64,000 nt of DNA from Arthrobacter ipis (GCF_014694315.1 NZ_JAAOXD010000001.1:654652-718651); one strand, 5' to 3'. Shown: positions 17,493-27,701, counted from the first letter of the stretch. The notes: a model not told the origin generated them from the letters alone. Made by a program: numbers and translations.

Positions 17493-18371
17493 ATGAGTAC
17501 ATCGACTTCCACCCAGCCCGCCGCCGGCCCCGGCCGCGCCGCCATTCACAACGCAGCTAGCCCGGGGTCCGGTCCAAGCTTTTTCCGGGTCCTGAATTCG
17601 GAGTTCATCAAGTTCCGCACGCTCCTGTCCACCACGATCCTGCTCGCCTCGACGGCCGTCGTCATGGTTGGCTTCGGCGCCCTGTCCGCCTGGGGAACCG
17701 GCCAGTTCGCAGACCAGGCCGCCTCCGACCCCGAGGCGGCTGCAGCGATTGCGGCGCAGGGCGGCGACCTCGTCGTCACGGTGCCCACCTCCGGCGTAGC
17801 CTTTGCGCAGCTGATCCTGGGCTCACTGGGCGTCCTGCTCATGAGCTCCGAGTTCACCACCGGCATGGCCCGCTCCACCTTCGCGGCTGTACCCAAGAGG
17901 CTGCCGGCGTTCGTCGCCAAGCTCGTGGTGGTCATCGTCAGCGCCTTTGTCCTGACGGCGGCGTCCACCTACGTCGCCGGTCTGGTGTCGGTGCCGATCC
18001 TGGACAACTTCGGCCTCAAACTGGACCTCGCCAGCTCGCAGTCGGTCAAGCTGCTCCTCGTCACCAGCGCCTATGTGGCGGCGGTGGCGGCAATCGGCAT
18101 GGCACTCGGCACGCTGCTGCGGAATTCCGCCGGCGGCATCATGGCCCTCGTGGGCCTGTTCTTCGTGGCGCCGATCGCGTTCCAGCTCATTCCCGGCGAC
18201 TTCTTCGAGGAGGCCCGCAAGTACCTCCCCGGAAACACGATCAACCCGCTGACCGCCGTTGAGCACGTTCCGGACACACTGGAAGTCTGGCAGGCGGCCC
18301 TCGTGCTGGGCGCCTGGGTGGTGGTGCCGGTGGTCGTGGCCATGATCCTGCTGAAGAAACGGGACGTCTAG
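17493..18371 (+). CDS. ABC-2 type transporter permease
   Basis: A 292-residue membrane protein beginning four bases after the ATPase stop. A 35-residue Thr/Ala/Pro-rich cytoplasmic N-terminus leads into six hydrophobic segments at about residues 45-65, 105-125, 140-165, 185-205, 210-230 and 265-285. A long external loop with GQFADQAASDPEA lies after TM1. This is the ABC-2 permease layout that pairs with BcrA-like ATPases. It forms the membrane channel of the exporter encoded with the preceding gene. Confidence 0.88.
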   Translation: MSTSTSTQPAAGPGRAAIHNAASPGSGPSFFRVLNSEFIKFRTLLSTTILLASTAVVMVGFGALSAWGTGQFADQAASDPEAAAAIAAQGGDLVVTVPTSGVAFAQLILGSLGVLLMSSEFTTGMARSTFAAVPKRLPAFVAKLVVVIVSAFVLTAASTYVAGLVSVPILDNFGLKLDLASSQSVKLLLVTSAYVAAVAAIGMALGTLLRNSAGGIMALVGLFFVAPIAFQLIPGDFFEEARKYLPGNTINPLTAVEHVPDTLEVWQAALVLGAWVVVPVVVAMILLKKRDV

Positions 18372-18389
18372 CAGACCCGGGTTTTGCAC

Positions 18390-19748
18390 ATGATGAATGC
18401 TGTTTCGGTGAAGGACGCGCCAGCTACCCCGGCTGACGCGTCCTTCGCGGAGCTTGCTGCCCGACGGCGAGGCCGGGTCCGGCGCTACCTGTACCGGCGT
18501 CCGCGCGTCATGGACGCCATGGTGGTCGCCTGCTATTTGGTGCTGGTGCTGCCCACCGTGATCGACGCCGTGAATGCGGGCAGGTGGGCCGCGATCGGGC
18601 TGCTTGCCACTGTTGCGCTGTCCCTGTTCCTGCGGCGCCGGCGCCCGGTGGCCGTGGTGGTGTTCATCGCGTTGGCTGAGGTTGGCGTGACCCTGCTTCA
18701 TCCGTGGGGATCCAACGTGTCGGCAGGGCTGTGGTTCTCGCTCTACGCCGTGGCCGTGGCGCACACGCGCCGCTTTGCCCTGGTCACGATGGCGGTGGCC
18801 TCAGCGCCGCTGGCACTGCTGTACTTCCTGGCCGCGGTGGGTCCGCTCGAGCGGGAGCTGCCCAGAGCTCCCTCCTCACCCGAGGAGTTCCGTCTCGTGA
18901 CCAGCATTGCGGCGGGCACCAGCATCGTATTCTCCAACATCATCGCCACCGGCATCGGCATCTCCGTCCGGCAGCGGCGCGAGCACGAGCAGGAAACGGC
19001 AGCGTGGGCGGCCCGGGCCGCCCGCCTGGGGTCGGTCAACGAACGCAACAGGATAGCCCGGGAGATGCACGACGTCGTGGCCCACTCGCTGACTGTCATG
19101 GTGGCCCTGTCCGACGGCGCCGCCGTCGTGGTCCGAAGGGATCCGGAACGCGCAGCGGAGGTACTGGCGGAACTGTCCCGGACGGGCCGCACTGCCCTGG
19201 CGGACATGCGCCGGGTGCTGGGGGTCCTGCGGGATGACGCGACTGCCGGCCACGCGCCCCGTGAGCCGCTCGCGGATGGTGCCAGCTTCGGGAAGCTGCT
19301 GGACGGCTTCCGGGCTGCGGGACTTCCGGTCCATTACTCGCACACCGGCCCGGCACTGCCGGAGGACGTGGCCCTGCAGCTGACCGTGTACCGGATCGTG
19401 CAGGAATCGCTGACCAACGTGCTGCGCTATGGCCGGGCGCTAAGCCGGGTGGATGTGTTGGTGGTGCGCGAGGATTCCACGGTCACCATTGAAGTGCTCG
19501 ACGACGGCCGGGGCACCGTTGACGCCGTCGCCCCCGGCGGGGGCAGCCCGGGCGGCGCCCTAGCTGCCGCGCCGCTGGGGACAGGGCAGGGCCTGACGGG
19601 GATGAAAGAACGGGCCGGAATCTACGGCGGTACGGTGGAAGCAGGCCCGGCCGCCGGCGGCGGCTGGCGCGTGCGGGTTGTCCTGGCACTAAACGGCGGG
19701 ACGCTGAACGGCAATATGCAGACCGGCACCACGCCGGCAGCACACTGA
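18390..19748 (+). CDS. Sensor histidine kinase (NarL-type, HisKA_3)
   Basis: A 452-residue membrane kinase. Four to five hydrophobic segments lie between about residues 45 and 190, with almost no extracytoplasmic domain, as in intramembrane-sensing kinases coupled to ABC exporters. The HisKA_3 dimerisation motif REMHDVVAHSLTVMVAL carries the phospho-accepting His near residue 229. The ATP-binding domain has the N box (QESLTNVLRYG) and the G box (DDGRG) followed by GLTGMKERAGIYGG. I use the ATG at 18390; an in-frame TTG lies two codons upstream. It phosphorylates the response regulator encoded next. Confidence 0.92.
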   Translation: MMNAVSVKDAPATPADASFAELAARRRGRVRRYLYRRPRVMDAMVVACYLVLVLPTVIDAVNAGRWAAIGLLATVALSLFLRRRRPVAVVVFIALAEVGVTLLHPWGSNVSAGLWFSLYAVAVAHTRRFALVTMAVASAPLALLYFLAAVGPLERELPRAPSSPEEFRLVTSIAAGTSIVFSNIIATGIGISVRQRREHEQETAAWAARAARLGSVNERNRIAREMHDVVAHSLTVMVALSDGAAVVVRRDPERAAEVLAELSRTGRTALADMRRVLGVLRDDATAGHAPREPLADGASFGKLLDGFRAAGLPVHYSHTGPALPEDVALQLTVYRIVQESLTNVLRYGRALSRVDVLVVREDSTVTIEVLDDGRGTVDAVAPGGGSPGGALAAAPLGTGQGLTGMKERAGIYGGTVEAGPAAGGGWRVRVVLALNGGTLNGNMQTGTTPAAH

Positions 19749-19813
19749 CCGGCAGGACGCGGGACGGCAGGATGCGGGACGGCAACTTGGAGAACGGCAA
19801 AATGGGGGAACAA

Positions 19814-20542
19814 ATGAACGAGTCCGGACGCCTCCGGGTCCTGCTGGCGGACGACCAGCCGCTGCTGCGGATGGGTTTCCGGCTCATCCTGGAGGGTGAG
19901 GACGGCCTTGAGGTGGTGGGTGAGGCTTCCGACGGGGCCGACGCCGTCCGCCAGGTGGGCCACCTCGATCCCGACGTCGTGCTCATGGACGTCCGGATGC
20001 CCACGATCGACGGGATCGAGGCCACCCGGGCCATAACCGGTTCAGGCTCGCGCGCCAGGATCATCATCCTGACCACCTTCGACCTGGACGAGTACGCCTT
20101 CGCCGGTCTTCAGGCCGGCGCCTCGGCCTTTCTGCTCAAGGATGTGGCACCCGCCGAACTGGTCCAGGCCGTGCGGGTGGTGGCGAGCGGGGACGCCGTC
20201 GTGGCGCCCCGGGTCACGCAGCGGCTACTTGAGACGTATGTCCGCGGGGCCGGGCCCGCCGCCGCGTCGGGTGGTCAGGGAACGGCGGCCCCGCCGGCCC
20301 CGGCACCTGCTCCGCGCGACCCGCTGCTGGAGGACCTGACGCCCCGGGAAACAGAGATGCTCGAAGCGATGTCCGAGGGGCTGTCCAATGCGGAGATCGC
20401 GCACCGCTATTTCCTGTCCGAGGCCACCGTGAAGACCCACGTGCGGCGGATTCTGACCAAGCTGCACCTCCGCGACCGCGTCCAGGCCGTGGTGTACGCG
20501 TACGAAACAGGCCTGGTGACCCCGAGCAACCCCGACTACTGA
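19814..20542 (+). CDS. Response regulator, NarL/LuxR family
   Basis: A 242-residue DNA-binding regulator. The receiver domain has the acidic pair LLADDQPL, the phosphorylation site in DVVLMDVRMP (Asp near residue 59), the conserved Thr (ILTTFDLDEY) and Lys (LLKDVAPAEL). After an Ala/Pro-rich linker the LuxR helix-turn-helix is LTPRETEMLEAMSEGLSNAE followed by SEATVKTHVRRILTKLHLRD. Two in-frame ATGs at 19802 and 19814 both have plausible ribosome binding sites; the second has GGGGGAACAA. It completes the ABC/two-component unit and most likely controls the transporter genes upstream. Confidence 0.92.
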   Translation: MNESGRLRVLLADDQPLLRMGFRLILEGEDGLEVVGEASDGADAVRQVGHLDPDVVLMDVRMPTIDGIEATRAITGSGSRARIIILTTFDLDEYAFAGLQAGASAFLLKDVAPAELVQAVRVVASGDAVVAPRVTQRLLETYVRGAGPAAASGGQGTAAPPAPAPAPRDPLLEDLTPRETEMLEAMSEGLSNAEIAHRYFLSEATVKTHVRRILTKLHLRDRVQAVVYAYETGLVTPSNPDY

Positions 20543-20625
20543 AACGGGCCGCTCGGCGAAACACGCATAGCGTCTGCACAGGGAGGCCCTATGCAGGCCA
20601 TAGCCCGCTGGAGTTGGATGGTGCC

Positions 20626-21584
20626 ATGACAACCGCGCCCCGCATCCCGGATGGACAGCAGCCCCGGCACGAGCCGCACCCCAACCATGACCGCGGGCTC
20701 GAATTCGATCTGTCCACGCTCGTGTCGCGACGCTCGCTGGGCATGTTCCTCGGCGCCGGCACGGCGGCCGCGCTGGCCGCGTGCACTCCCGGAGGGCCGT
20801 CATTGGGGTCGTCATCGGCGCCGTCATCGGCACCATCAGGATCACCGTCGGGACCGCCGTCGTCGGCTTCCGCAAGTTCAACGACGACGGCGCCGGCAGC
20901 TTCCGCTGCCGTCTCTGCTTCCGGGTCCCCCACCGTGACCCGGGCGATCGCCGAGTGTGGCGTGGAGATTCCGCAGGAGACAGCCGGGCCTTACCCCGGC
21001 GACGGATCCAACGGACCCAACGTCCTGGAAGCCTCGGGGGTGGTCCGGCAGGACATCACCTCAAGCTTCGGCACGTCCAGCACGAAAGCGGACGGTGTGC
21101 CGCTGACCGTCACGCTGACCCTGCTCGACAACGCTAATGGTTGCGTCCCGCTGGCCGGCGCGGCCGTCTACGCCTGGCACTGCGATAAGGAGGGCGGTAC
21201 TCGCTCTACGATGCGGGGATGGAGAACGAGAACTTCCTGCGCGGCGTGCAGGAGGCGGACGCCAACGGCCAGGTCACCTTCAAGACCGTCTATCCCGGAG
21301 CCTACAACGGCCGCTGGCCGCACATACATTTCGAGGTGTTCGAGTCCATGAACAACGCCACGGCAGCCGGGCAGGTGCTTGCTGTCTCGCAGATCGCCCT
21401 GACCGGCGCCGCCTGCCGGGAGGTCTACGCCGTCGCTGGCTACGAAACCAGCGCCCGGAATTTCCCGAACACCACGCTGCAGTCGGACAACGTGTTCGGC
21501 GAGGACGGCGGCATCTACCAGCTGGCCACCATGTCCGGTTCCGTCTCCGGCGGCTACACGGCAGGGCTCAGCGTCACCATCTAG
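20626..21584 (+). pseudogene. Intradiol ring-cleavage dioxygenase-like exported protein, frameshifted
   Basis: The reading frame starting at ATG 20626 encodes a twin-arginine signal (SRRSLGMFLGAGTAAALA) with a lipobox LAAC, a Ser/Pro-rich linker, and the dioxygenase fold with GPYPGDG and VYAWHCDKEG. At about 21194 the frame breaks. Homologous sequence continues in another frame from YSLYDAGMENE to RWPHIHFEVFE and the end at 21584. The spelling GAGGGCGGTAC against the expected GAGGGC-CGGTAC points to loss of one C. Rejoined, the product would be about 319 residues with the Tyr and His iron ligands present. Either a true recent mutation or a sequencing error in a GC-rich run; substrate of the family is catechol-like. 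Confidence 0.85.
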
Positions 21585-21605
21585 GGCAAGGCTAGACTCG
21601 GAGCC

Positions 21606-22940
21606 ATGCCTCTCCATTCCTCCGCCGCAGAGCACATCCGGGACCTGGGCGACTACGTCAGCGCCTCGCCGTCGAGCTTTCACGCCGTGCACGAGGGCGC
21701 CCGGCGCCTGGCGGAGGCGGGCTTCACCGGCCTGGACGAGCTGCAGCCCTGGGACGCCACGGCAGGGAAGTTCTACGTCATCCGGGACGGTGCGCTCATC
21801 GCCTGGGTCACGCCCGGGGATGCGGGACCCACCACCGGCTTCAACATCCTGGGCGCCCATACGGATTCGCCGTCGTTCAAGCTCAAGCCCAAGCCGACCA
21901 CTGGCCGCTTCGGCTGGCTCCAGGCCGGCGTCGAGGTCTACGGCGGACCGCTGCTGAATTCGTGGCTGGACCGCGAACTGCAGCTTGCCGGGCGCCTCGT
22001 GATGCTCGACGGCACGCAGCACCTGACGGCCACCGGCCCGCTGCTGCGCTTTCCGCAGCTGGCCATCCACCTCGACCGGGCCGTGAATGAAGGCCTGACC
22101 CTCGACAAGCAGCAGCACATGAACCCCGTGTTCGGGCTCGGCGATCCTGGCGGGGAGGACCTGCTGGCGGTGCTGGCCGAGCGGGTGTCCGGCGAGGGCT
22201 CGCCGGTTGATCCGGCCCGGATCGGCGGGTACGACGTCGTCATCGCGGACACGCAGCCGCCTGCGGTTTTCGGGGTCAGGAGTGAGTTCTTCGCCTCCGG
22301 ACGCCTGGACAACCTTTCCGCCACGCACGCGGGAATCACGGCGCTCATCGCGCACGCTGGCGCTTCCGACGGCGGCCCGGACGCTTCCGGGGGAACCGCG
22401 CCGATTGCGGTGCTCGCCGCCTTCGACCACGAGGAAATCGGTTCGGCGTCCCGGTCCGGGGCCTGCGGGCCGGTGCTTGAAGACATCCTGGTCCGGATCT
22501 CGGACGGGCTGGGCGCCTCGGCGAGCCAGCGGCGGCAGGCGTTCGCGGCGTCGTTCTGTGTTTCCGCCGATGCCGGCCACGCCGTCCACCCCAACTATGC
22601 CGAACGGCACGACCCCGTCAACCGCCCGGTCCTCAACGGCGGGCCGCTGCTGAAGATCAATGCCAACCAGCGGTACGCAACCGACGCTGCCGCGGCTGCC
22701 CTCTGGGCGCGGCTGTGTGACGAGGCCGGAATTCCCTACCAGGAGTTTGTGTCCAACAACGTGATGCCCTGCGGGTCCACCATCGGTCCGCTGACAGCCA
22801 CCCGGCTGGGCATCAGGACCGTGGACGTGGGCGTTCCCCTGCTCTCAATGCACTCGGCCCGGGAGCTTTGTGGCGTGGAAGATCCGCACCGCCTTGCCCG
22901 GGTGACCGAGCTGTTCTTTGGAACTGCAGCGCACGCCTAG
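21606..22940 (+). CDS. M18 family aminopeptidase
   Basis: A cytoplasmic zinc aminopeptidase of 444 residues. The metal-binding motifs of family M18 are present: LGAHTDSPSFKLKP near residue 82, the DHEEIGS motif near 280 and SMHSARE near the C-terminus. It releases N-terminal amino acids, usually acidic ones. The ATG at 21606 has no strong ribosome binding site. It starts 21 bases after the broken dioxygenase and is followed by a 244-base gap before the amino-acid permease. Confidence 0.92.
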   Translation: MPLHSSAAEHIRDLGDYVSASPSSFHAVHEGARRLAEAGFTGLDELQPWDATAGKFYVIRDGALIAWVTPGDAGPTTGFNILGAHTDSPSFKLKPKPTTGRFGWLQAGVEVYGGPLLNSWLDRELQLAGRLVMLDGTQHLTATGPLLRFPQLAIHLDRAVNEGLTLDKQQHMNPVFGLGDPGGEDLLAVLAERVSGEGSPVDPARIGGYDVVIADTQPPAVFGVRSEFFASGRLDNLSATHAGITALIAHAGASDGGPDASGGTAPIAVLAAFDHEEIGSASRSGACGPVLEDILVRISDGLGASASQRRQAFAASFCVSADAGHAVHPNYAERHDPVNRPVLNGGPLLKINANQRYATDAAAAALWARLCDEAGIPYQEFVSNNVMPCGSTIGPLTATRLGIRTVDVGVPLLSMHSARELCGVEDPHRLARVTELFFGTAAHA

Positions 22941-23184
22941 TGCGCACGCGACACATTTCCGCAGGGTTACAAAAATGCCTGTTGGGCAACCTGCGTTGCC
23001 ACGTACGGTGTGTGGTTGGAAATGTGCCTATTTTGGATTGCCGTAAACTGTAACTTTGCACAGCCCGGACCAGCCCCCGGCTCCCTTAGTGTGAAACGCA
23101 CAGTGTGGTCCCCGGCACAGCCTCCAGCCTTTGCCGCCCGGCCACCGCCCCAAAACCTGCAATCAAAACGAGGATGGCGCAGCC

Positions 23185-24615
23185 ATGCACGCTGACCAAC
23201 AACTGTCGAAATCCCTAAAGCCCCGGCACCTGTCGATGATCGCCATTGCCGGCGTCATTGGCGCCGGCCTGTTCGTCGGCTCCGGCGCGGCCATCCAGCA
23301 GGCCGGTCCCGGCATCCTGCTGGCCTACATGGCCGCAGGCATCGTGGTCATCCTCGTCATGCGGATGCTTGGCGAGATGGCGGCCGCGAACCCCGAAACC
23401 GGATCCTTCTCCACCTACGCCGACAAGGCACTGGGCCGCTGGGCCGGCTTCAGCATCGGCTGGCTCTACGCGTGGTTCTGGATCATCGTGCTGGGCATTG
23501 AGGCCACAGCCGGTGCCGCGATCATGCACCGCTGGGTACCGGGCATCGACCAGTGGGTCTGGGCCCTGGCGCTCATGATTCTGCTCACGCTGACCAACCT
23601 GGGCTCGGTGAAGTCCTACGGGGAGTTCGAGTTCTGGTTCGCCTCCATCAAGGTCACGGCCATCATCCTGTTCCTCCTTTTCGGCGTGGCAGCGATCCTC
23701 GGCCTGGTTCCGGGCGTTCCGGCACCCGGCCTGAGCAACCTGACGGGCAACGGGGGCTTCCTGCCCAACGGACCGGGGGCAGTCCTGGCCGGAATCCTCG
23801 TGGTGGTCTTCGCGTTTTTCGGTGCTGAGATTGCCACAATCGCAGCCGGTGAATCCGAAAACCCGGTTGAAGCGGTCAAGAAGGCCGTGAAGTCCACGGT
23901 CTGGCGCATCCTTGTCTTCTACATCGGCTCGATCGCGATCGTTGTCACGCTGCTCCCCTGGAACTCCGCCAACGTGGCCAAGAGCCCGTACGTCGCGGTC
24001 ATCGAGCTGTTCGGCATCCCCGGCGCGGGCACCATCATGGACGTCGTGGTGCTGACCTCGGTGCTGTCCTGCCTGAACTCGGGTCTCTACACGGCCAGCC
24101 GCATGCTCTTCTCGCTCTCGCAGCGCGGCGACGCCCCGAAGTCCTGGACCCGCATCTCCAAGCGCGGCGTGCCCGCCGCAGCGGTGCTGGCCTCCACCGT
24201 GGTCGGCTTCATCACCGTGGGACTGAACTACATCGCCCCGGACACGGTCTTCCTGTTCCTGGTGAACACCTCCGGTGCCATCGCGCTTTTTGTCTGGCTG
24301 GTCATTGCCGCGTCCCAGCTGGTGCTGCGCCGCCGGATGGGGGCCGCAGCCAAGGACCTCTCGCTGAAGATGTGGTTCTTCCCCTACCTCACCTGGCTGG
24401 CGATCGGCAGCATCGTGGCGTTGATCATCGGCATGGTGATCCTGGATTCCACCCGCGAGTCGCTCCTGCTCTCCGTGGGCCTGGCCGCCGTGGTGGTCGG
24501 CATCGGTGTGTGGCGCTACCGCAAGGGTGGGCCGGGCCGGGCCGGGGTGCCGGCAGCCTCTGAGACGTCCGCCGAAACCGCTGATGCAGGCGTGGGGTCC
24601 GGCCCGGCGTCGTAA
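23185..24615 (+). CDS. Amino acid permease (APC superfamily, GABA/aromatic type)
   Basis: A 476-residue transporter with 12 hydrophobic segments. The TM1 consensus MIAIAGVIGAGLFVGSGAAI and the following GPGILLAYMAAG are diagnostic for the AAT family of APC permeases. GSFSTYADKALGRWAGFSIG after TM2 fits GABA permease-like members. The ATG at 23185 follows GAGGATGGC and is preferred to the upstream in-frame ATG at 23131. Takes up amino acids with protons. A strong terminator at 24648-24699 closes the transcript. Confidence 0.9.
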   Translation: MHADQQLSKSLKPRHLSMIAIAGVIGAGLFVGSGAAIQQAGPGILLAYMAAGIVVILVMRMLGEMAAANPETGSFSTYADKALGRWAGFSIGWLYAWFWIIVLGIEATAGAAIMHRWVPGIDQWVWALALMILLTLTNLGSVKSYGEFEFWFASIKVTAIILFLLFGVAAILGLVPGVPAPGLSNLTGNGGFLPNGPGAVLAGILVVVFAFFGAEIATIAAGESENPVEAVKKAVKSTVWRILVFYIGSIAIVVTLLPWNSANVAKSPYVAVIELFGIPGAGTIMDVVVLTSVLSCLNSGLYTASRMLFSLSQRGDAPKSWTRISKRGVPAAAVLASTVVGFITVGLNYIAPDTVFLFLVNTSGAIALFVWLVIAASQLVLRRRMGAAAKDLSLKMWFFPYLTWLAIGSIVALIIGMVILDSTRESLLLSVGLAAVVVGIGVWRYRKGGPGRAGVPAASETSAETADAGVGSGPAS

Positions 24616-24647
24616 TCACGCCTCCACACTCTGCGACTCTGAAGCAC

Positions 24648-24699
24648 CATCCGCCCGGTTGGCCGTTTACGGCCCGACCGGGCGGATGCCTTTGTTTTT
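24648..24699 (+). terminator. Intrinsic terminator after amino-acid permease
   Basis: A 12-bp stem (CATCCGCCCGGT at 24648-24659, ACCGGGCGGATG at 24677-24688), with a GGCC...GGCC inner helix, is followed by CCTTTGTTTTTA. It separates the permease gene from the convergent YnfA gene. Confidence 0.85.
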
Positions 24700-24732
24700 A
24701 AGTGAGCTTGTTTGGGTCAGCCCTGCCAGGAG

Positions 24733-25068
24733 TCAGCCCTGCCTGGGGGCGAACATGATGACGGCGACGCCGACGAGGCAAACGGCGGCTCCGATGAGGT
24801 CCCAGCGGTCGGGCCGGAAACCGTCCAGAAGCATGCCCCACACCAGGGAGCCGACGATGAAGACCCCGCCGTACGCCGCCAGGACCCGGCCGAAATGGGC
24901 ATCTGGCTGGAAGGCGGCCACAAAGCCGTAGAGCCCCAGCGCCACGATTCCGAGCCCGGCCCACCACCACGCCTTGTCCTCGCGCACGGCCTGCCAGATC
25001 AACCAGGCTCCGCCGATCTCCGCCACGGCCGCCAGGGTGAAAAGGAGCACGGACTTCAGAATCGTCAT
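24733..25068 (-). CDS. YnfA/UPF0060 family small membrane protein
   Basis: A 111-residue protein with four hydrophobic segments, the usual length of YnfA/UPF0060 proteins. Diagnostic residues are [10 protein letters not shown] in TM1-TM2 and [20 protein letters not shown] in TM3. The family is related in fold to small multidrug transporters. The start is the ATG at 25068; a longer upstream frame is not supported. Convergent with the permease gene and divergent from the 838-residue protein gene. Function not established. Confidence 0.9.
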   Translation of the reverse strand: MTILKSVLLFTLAAVAEIGGAWLIWQAVREDKAWWWAGLGIVALGLYGFVAAFQPDAHFGRVLAAYGGVFIVGSLVWGMLLDGFRPDRWDLIGAAVCLVGVAVIMFAPRQG

Positions 25069-25184
25069 GGCTCCAGTATTCCGCGCCGGAGTTGTCCACA
25101 GCACCGGGTCATATGACTGGCGCCGCCGCCGGATTCCCCCTAGATTCACAGCATCAGTGAGAGTCCGACAGAAATCTGGGGAAA

Positions 25185-27701
25185 ATGTCGCAACAACCGC
25201 CTGTTTCCGCGCCCGCGGTGCCCGAGCTTCCGGCGCATCAGCCTGGAACATCTCCCGGCCCGCAGCCGGGCAATTCATTCTTCGATTTCCGCCTGCTTTG
25301 GACCGGCGCTGCCGCTGCGGCTGCCTCCTACACCGCGGTGTACCTGTTCAGCCTCGCAGCCGTACTGCTGTCCCTCGCAGGCATTGCGGCCAGCCAGGGC
25401 AACCCGGTTCCGGCACTGGGCGGAGCAATTGCCGCGGAGCAGGCACCGGACGCCTGGTCGCAGCTGGGCCAGCTAACCGCCCAGTTGGTGGCGATGGCGC
25501 ATTTGGGCAGCGCAGGTACCGCCGTGGCAGGTGTGGTGCCCTTTCTTGGGTCCGTCCGGGGTGAGGGCCACCTCTATGGAGTCCCGTTGGCGGTGCTCCT
25601 GATCAGCGCGGTGGGCATCTATCTGGCAGGCCGTTTGGCCGAACTGCGGTTTCCATCCGCTGGCCGGCCGCAGCTCCTGCTGCAGTCCGCAGTCAGCGGC
25701 GCGGTTTTCGCACTGCTGGTCAACGGTGTGGCCGCGGCCGCTGCCGTCCGTTTCCCCGCCACGGGCGGATTCAGCGTCGATCCCATCTCAGCAGCCGGCG
25801 GATGGTCTGTTTTGGTCGCCTTCCTTCTTGCTGCAGGGCTGTCTGCACCGTCCCGGAACAGCATATATTCGCGGCGCGCGGCGTCCGCCGATGCATCGTT
25901 CCTTCGCGGAAAACTGAACCTGCCGCTCGCCGCCGTAGCAGTACACACGGCAGTTTTTTCGGTCATCGCCATCCCCGCGGCATGGATCACTGCCGCCGTT
26001 TCCGGGGGCTGGGCAGCCCTGCTCTCCGGCCCGCTGCTGATGGGCAACGCGGCCGGGTACTGCCTTGTGGCCGGCCACCTCGGAGGCCTCCACGTGCTGT
26101 CAGAAACGACGGCGATTTTCGGCGCGCAGCAGAGCGTGAATGAGGACCAGACCATTTACGGCTTCGGTGCTGATGCAGCGGGCACGGACCCTGCGGTCGC
26201 TGCGTGGGCGGCGCTGGCACTGGCATTGGTCTGTACGGTCATTTCCGGCCTTTGCGTTCTGCTGCGCCGGGGCACCGTTTCCAACGGTGACCTCCGGCAG
26301 TGGGCGCCCGTGCCCGCAGGATTCCTGGTGTTGGGGCTGCTGTTGCTGCCTCTCCTAACGGTTCGCGCAGACTTTGATGCGCCGGGACTCGCTTCCGGTC
26401 AGTACGTCCTGGCACCGGCTTGGTGGTCGCCGGCCGTCCTCCTCGGCTGGGGGCTGCTGGTTGAGGCTTCGGCACGCTTCCTGGCGCCTTACCTGGCGCC
26501 GGTGGTGCCGGCCGGGCTGCAGCGCCTGCTCCGCGTCCTGCCCGCCAGGCCTCAGGAAAGCGGGCCGGGTGAAGCCGGAGCACTGGTCCCCGTCACCCCC
26601 GAGGAAGGGCATGCGGCAACCGGCCCGGCGGCAACCGGCCCTGCCGCAACCGGCCCTGCCGTAACCCCTCGTGCAGAGCGGCAGCTTTCGGCCAAGGGCA
26701 GGAAGCGCCTGCTGGTGTCAGCCGCCGTCGTTGGTGCGGTCGCGGTGCTCGCGGCGGGGTCGGTGGTGACAATTAACGCGGTCAAGCCCGGCCCGGACCA
26801 GCCGGTGAAGGCCTACGCCCAGGCACTCATGGACGGCGACGCGCGGAAAGCCCTGGAAATTTTGGATCCCGACGTGCCCAATGAGGAGCGGGCCCTCCTG
26901 ACCAATGAGGTTCTCGGCGCTGCGGCGAACCGCATTGACGGCTTTTCGATCATTTCCACCAGGGTTTCCGGTGACTCGGCGCAGGTCAGTGCCGAACTGA
27001 GGCAGGGAGGGCGCAAGTACGAGCAGACGTTCGCCCTCGTCAAAAAGCAGCCCGAGCTCCTGGACGACCATTGGCAGCTTGAGGCGTTCCCTCTGCAGCA
27101 GGTCACTGCCTCCGTCGATGTTCCCCTGGCGGCCGTCTCGGTCAACGGAGTAACTGTCCCCGCGGGTCAAAATGAGGTCACTGCTATCGGCACAAACATC
27201 AGTCTCCCGGCGTTTCCCGGTTCCTACTCCGTAGGTCTTCCGGACAGCGAGAAGTACCTCTCGGTCGAGGACCAGCAGGTAGTGGTCTCGGGCGGCTCGC
27301 TGCCACAAGCGCCGGAGACAGCCAGGCTCACGGTAAAGGCCTCGGATGCGCTGGTGGCGGAAACATCCCGCCAGGTGGCCGCCGCCCTTACCGCCTGCGA
27401 GAAGTCCACGGACATTGAACCGGAGGGCTGCCCGTTCTCACAGTTTGCTTTCGGCGATGTCCGAAATGTTAAGTGGTCGGTCACCGCCGACCCGGACTAC
27501 GGGCTTAGCCGGTCGTTTGATGGCACTTGGCGGCTCAGCGGGGGTAAGGCCGGCGAAGCCACGGTGAGCTACGAGAGGAATGCCTCCTTCAGCAAGACAG
27601 ACCCTGAGTGGGAAAAGGAGACCGATCAGGTGCAGTTCTATGTCAGGGGCAACGTCTCAGTCGAGCCGGACAAGGTGCTGGTGAGTTTGTCGCGCTTCTG
27701 A
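25185..27701 (+). CDS. Large membrane protein with exported C-terminal domains, unknown function
   Basis: An 838-residue protein not assigned to a named family. The first 35 residues are Pro-rich and cytoplasmic. About nine hydrophobic segments fill residues 38-450. A low-complexity stretch near 478-495 (GPAAT repeated) is followed by a final transmembrane helix at about 507-528. The remaining 310 residues are outside: first an NTF2-like domain ([21 protein letters not shown] near 540), then beta-rich Ig-like segments ([20 protein letters not shown] near 645), with a Cys pair near 741 and 751. The tail resembles TcaA/DUF4878-like modules used in envelope stress proteins. Start ATG follows TGGGGAAA. 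It stands alone between ynfA-like and the rpsF operon. Confidence 0.75.
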   Translation: MSQQPPVSAPAVPELPAHQPGTSPGPQPGNSFFDFRLLWTGAAAAAASYTAVYLFSLAAVLLSLAGIAASQGNPVPALGGAIAAEQAPDAWSQLGQLTAQLVAMAHLGSAGTAVAGVVPFLGSVRGEGHLYGVPLAVLLISAVGIYLAGRLAELRFPSAGRPQLLLQSAVSGAVFALLVNGVAAAAAVRFPATGGFSVDPISAAGGWSVLVAFLLAAGLSAPSRNSIYSRRAASADASFLRGKLNLPLAAVAVHTAVFSVIAIPAAWITAAVSGGWAALLSGPLLMGNAAGYCLVAGHLGGLHVLSETTAIFGAQQSVNEDQTIYGFGADAAGTDPAVAAWAALALALVCTVISGLCVLLRRGTVSNGDLRQWAPVPAGFLVLGLLLLPLLTVRADFDAPGLASGQYVLAPAWWSPAVLLGWGLLVEASARFLAPYLAPVVPAGLQRLLRVLPARPQESGPGEAGALVPVTPEEGHAATGPAATGPAATGPAVTPRAERQLSAKGRKRLLVSAAVVGAVAVLAAGSVVTINAVKPGPDQPVKAYAQALMDGDARKALEILDPDVPNEERALLTNEVLGAAANRIDGFSIISTRVSGDSAQVSAELRQGGRKYEQTFALVKKQPELLDDHWQLEAFPLQQVTASVDVPLAAVSVNGVTVPAGQNEVTAIGTNISLPAFPGSYSVGLPDSEKYLSVEDQQVVVSGGSLPQAPETARLTVKASDALVAETSRQVAAALTACEKSTDIEPEGCPFSQFAFGDVRNVKWSVTADPDYGLSRSFDGTWRLSGGKAGEATVSYERNASFSKTDPEWEKETDQVQFYVRGNVSVEPDKVLVSLSRF
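26616..26660 (+). repeat. Three tandem 15-bp units inside the 838-residue membrane protein gene
   Basis: Units GCAACCGGCCCGGCG, then two copies of GCAACCGGCCCTGCC (26616-26630, 26631-26645, 26646-26660) encode A-T-G-P-A repeats in the linker before the last transmembrane helix. The 15-base unit keeps frame, so copy number could vary without disrupting the protein. Confidence 0.8.

Noticed and set aside
19690..19800. Short iterated GGGACGGCA-like units around the end of the histidine kinase gene
   Set aside because: Irregular and few; most likely chance or minor slippage, with no structural role visible.
21168..22610. 480-codon minus-strand open frame over the dioxygenase and M18 genes
   Set aside because: No domain or ribosome binding site; overlaps a well-supported aminopeptidase in the opposite strand.
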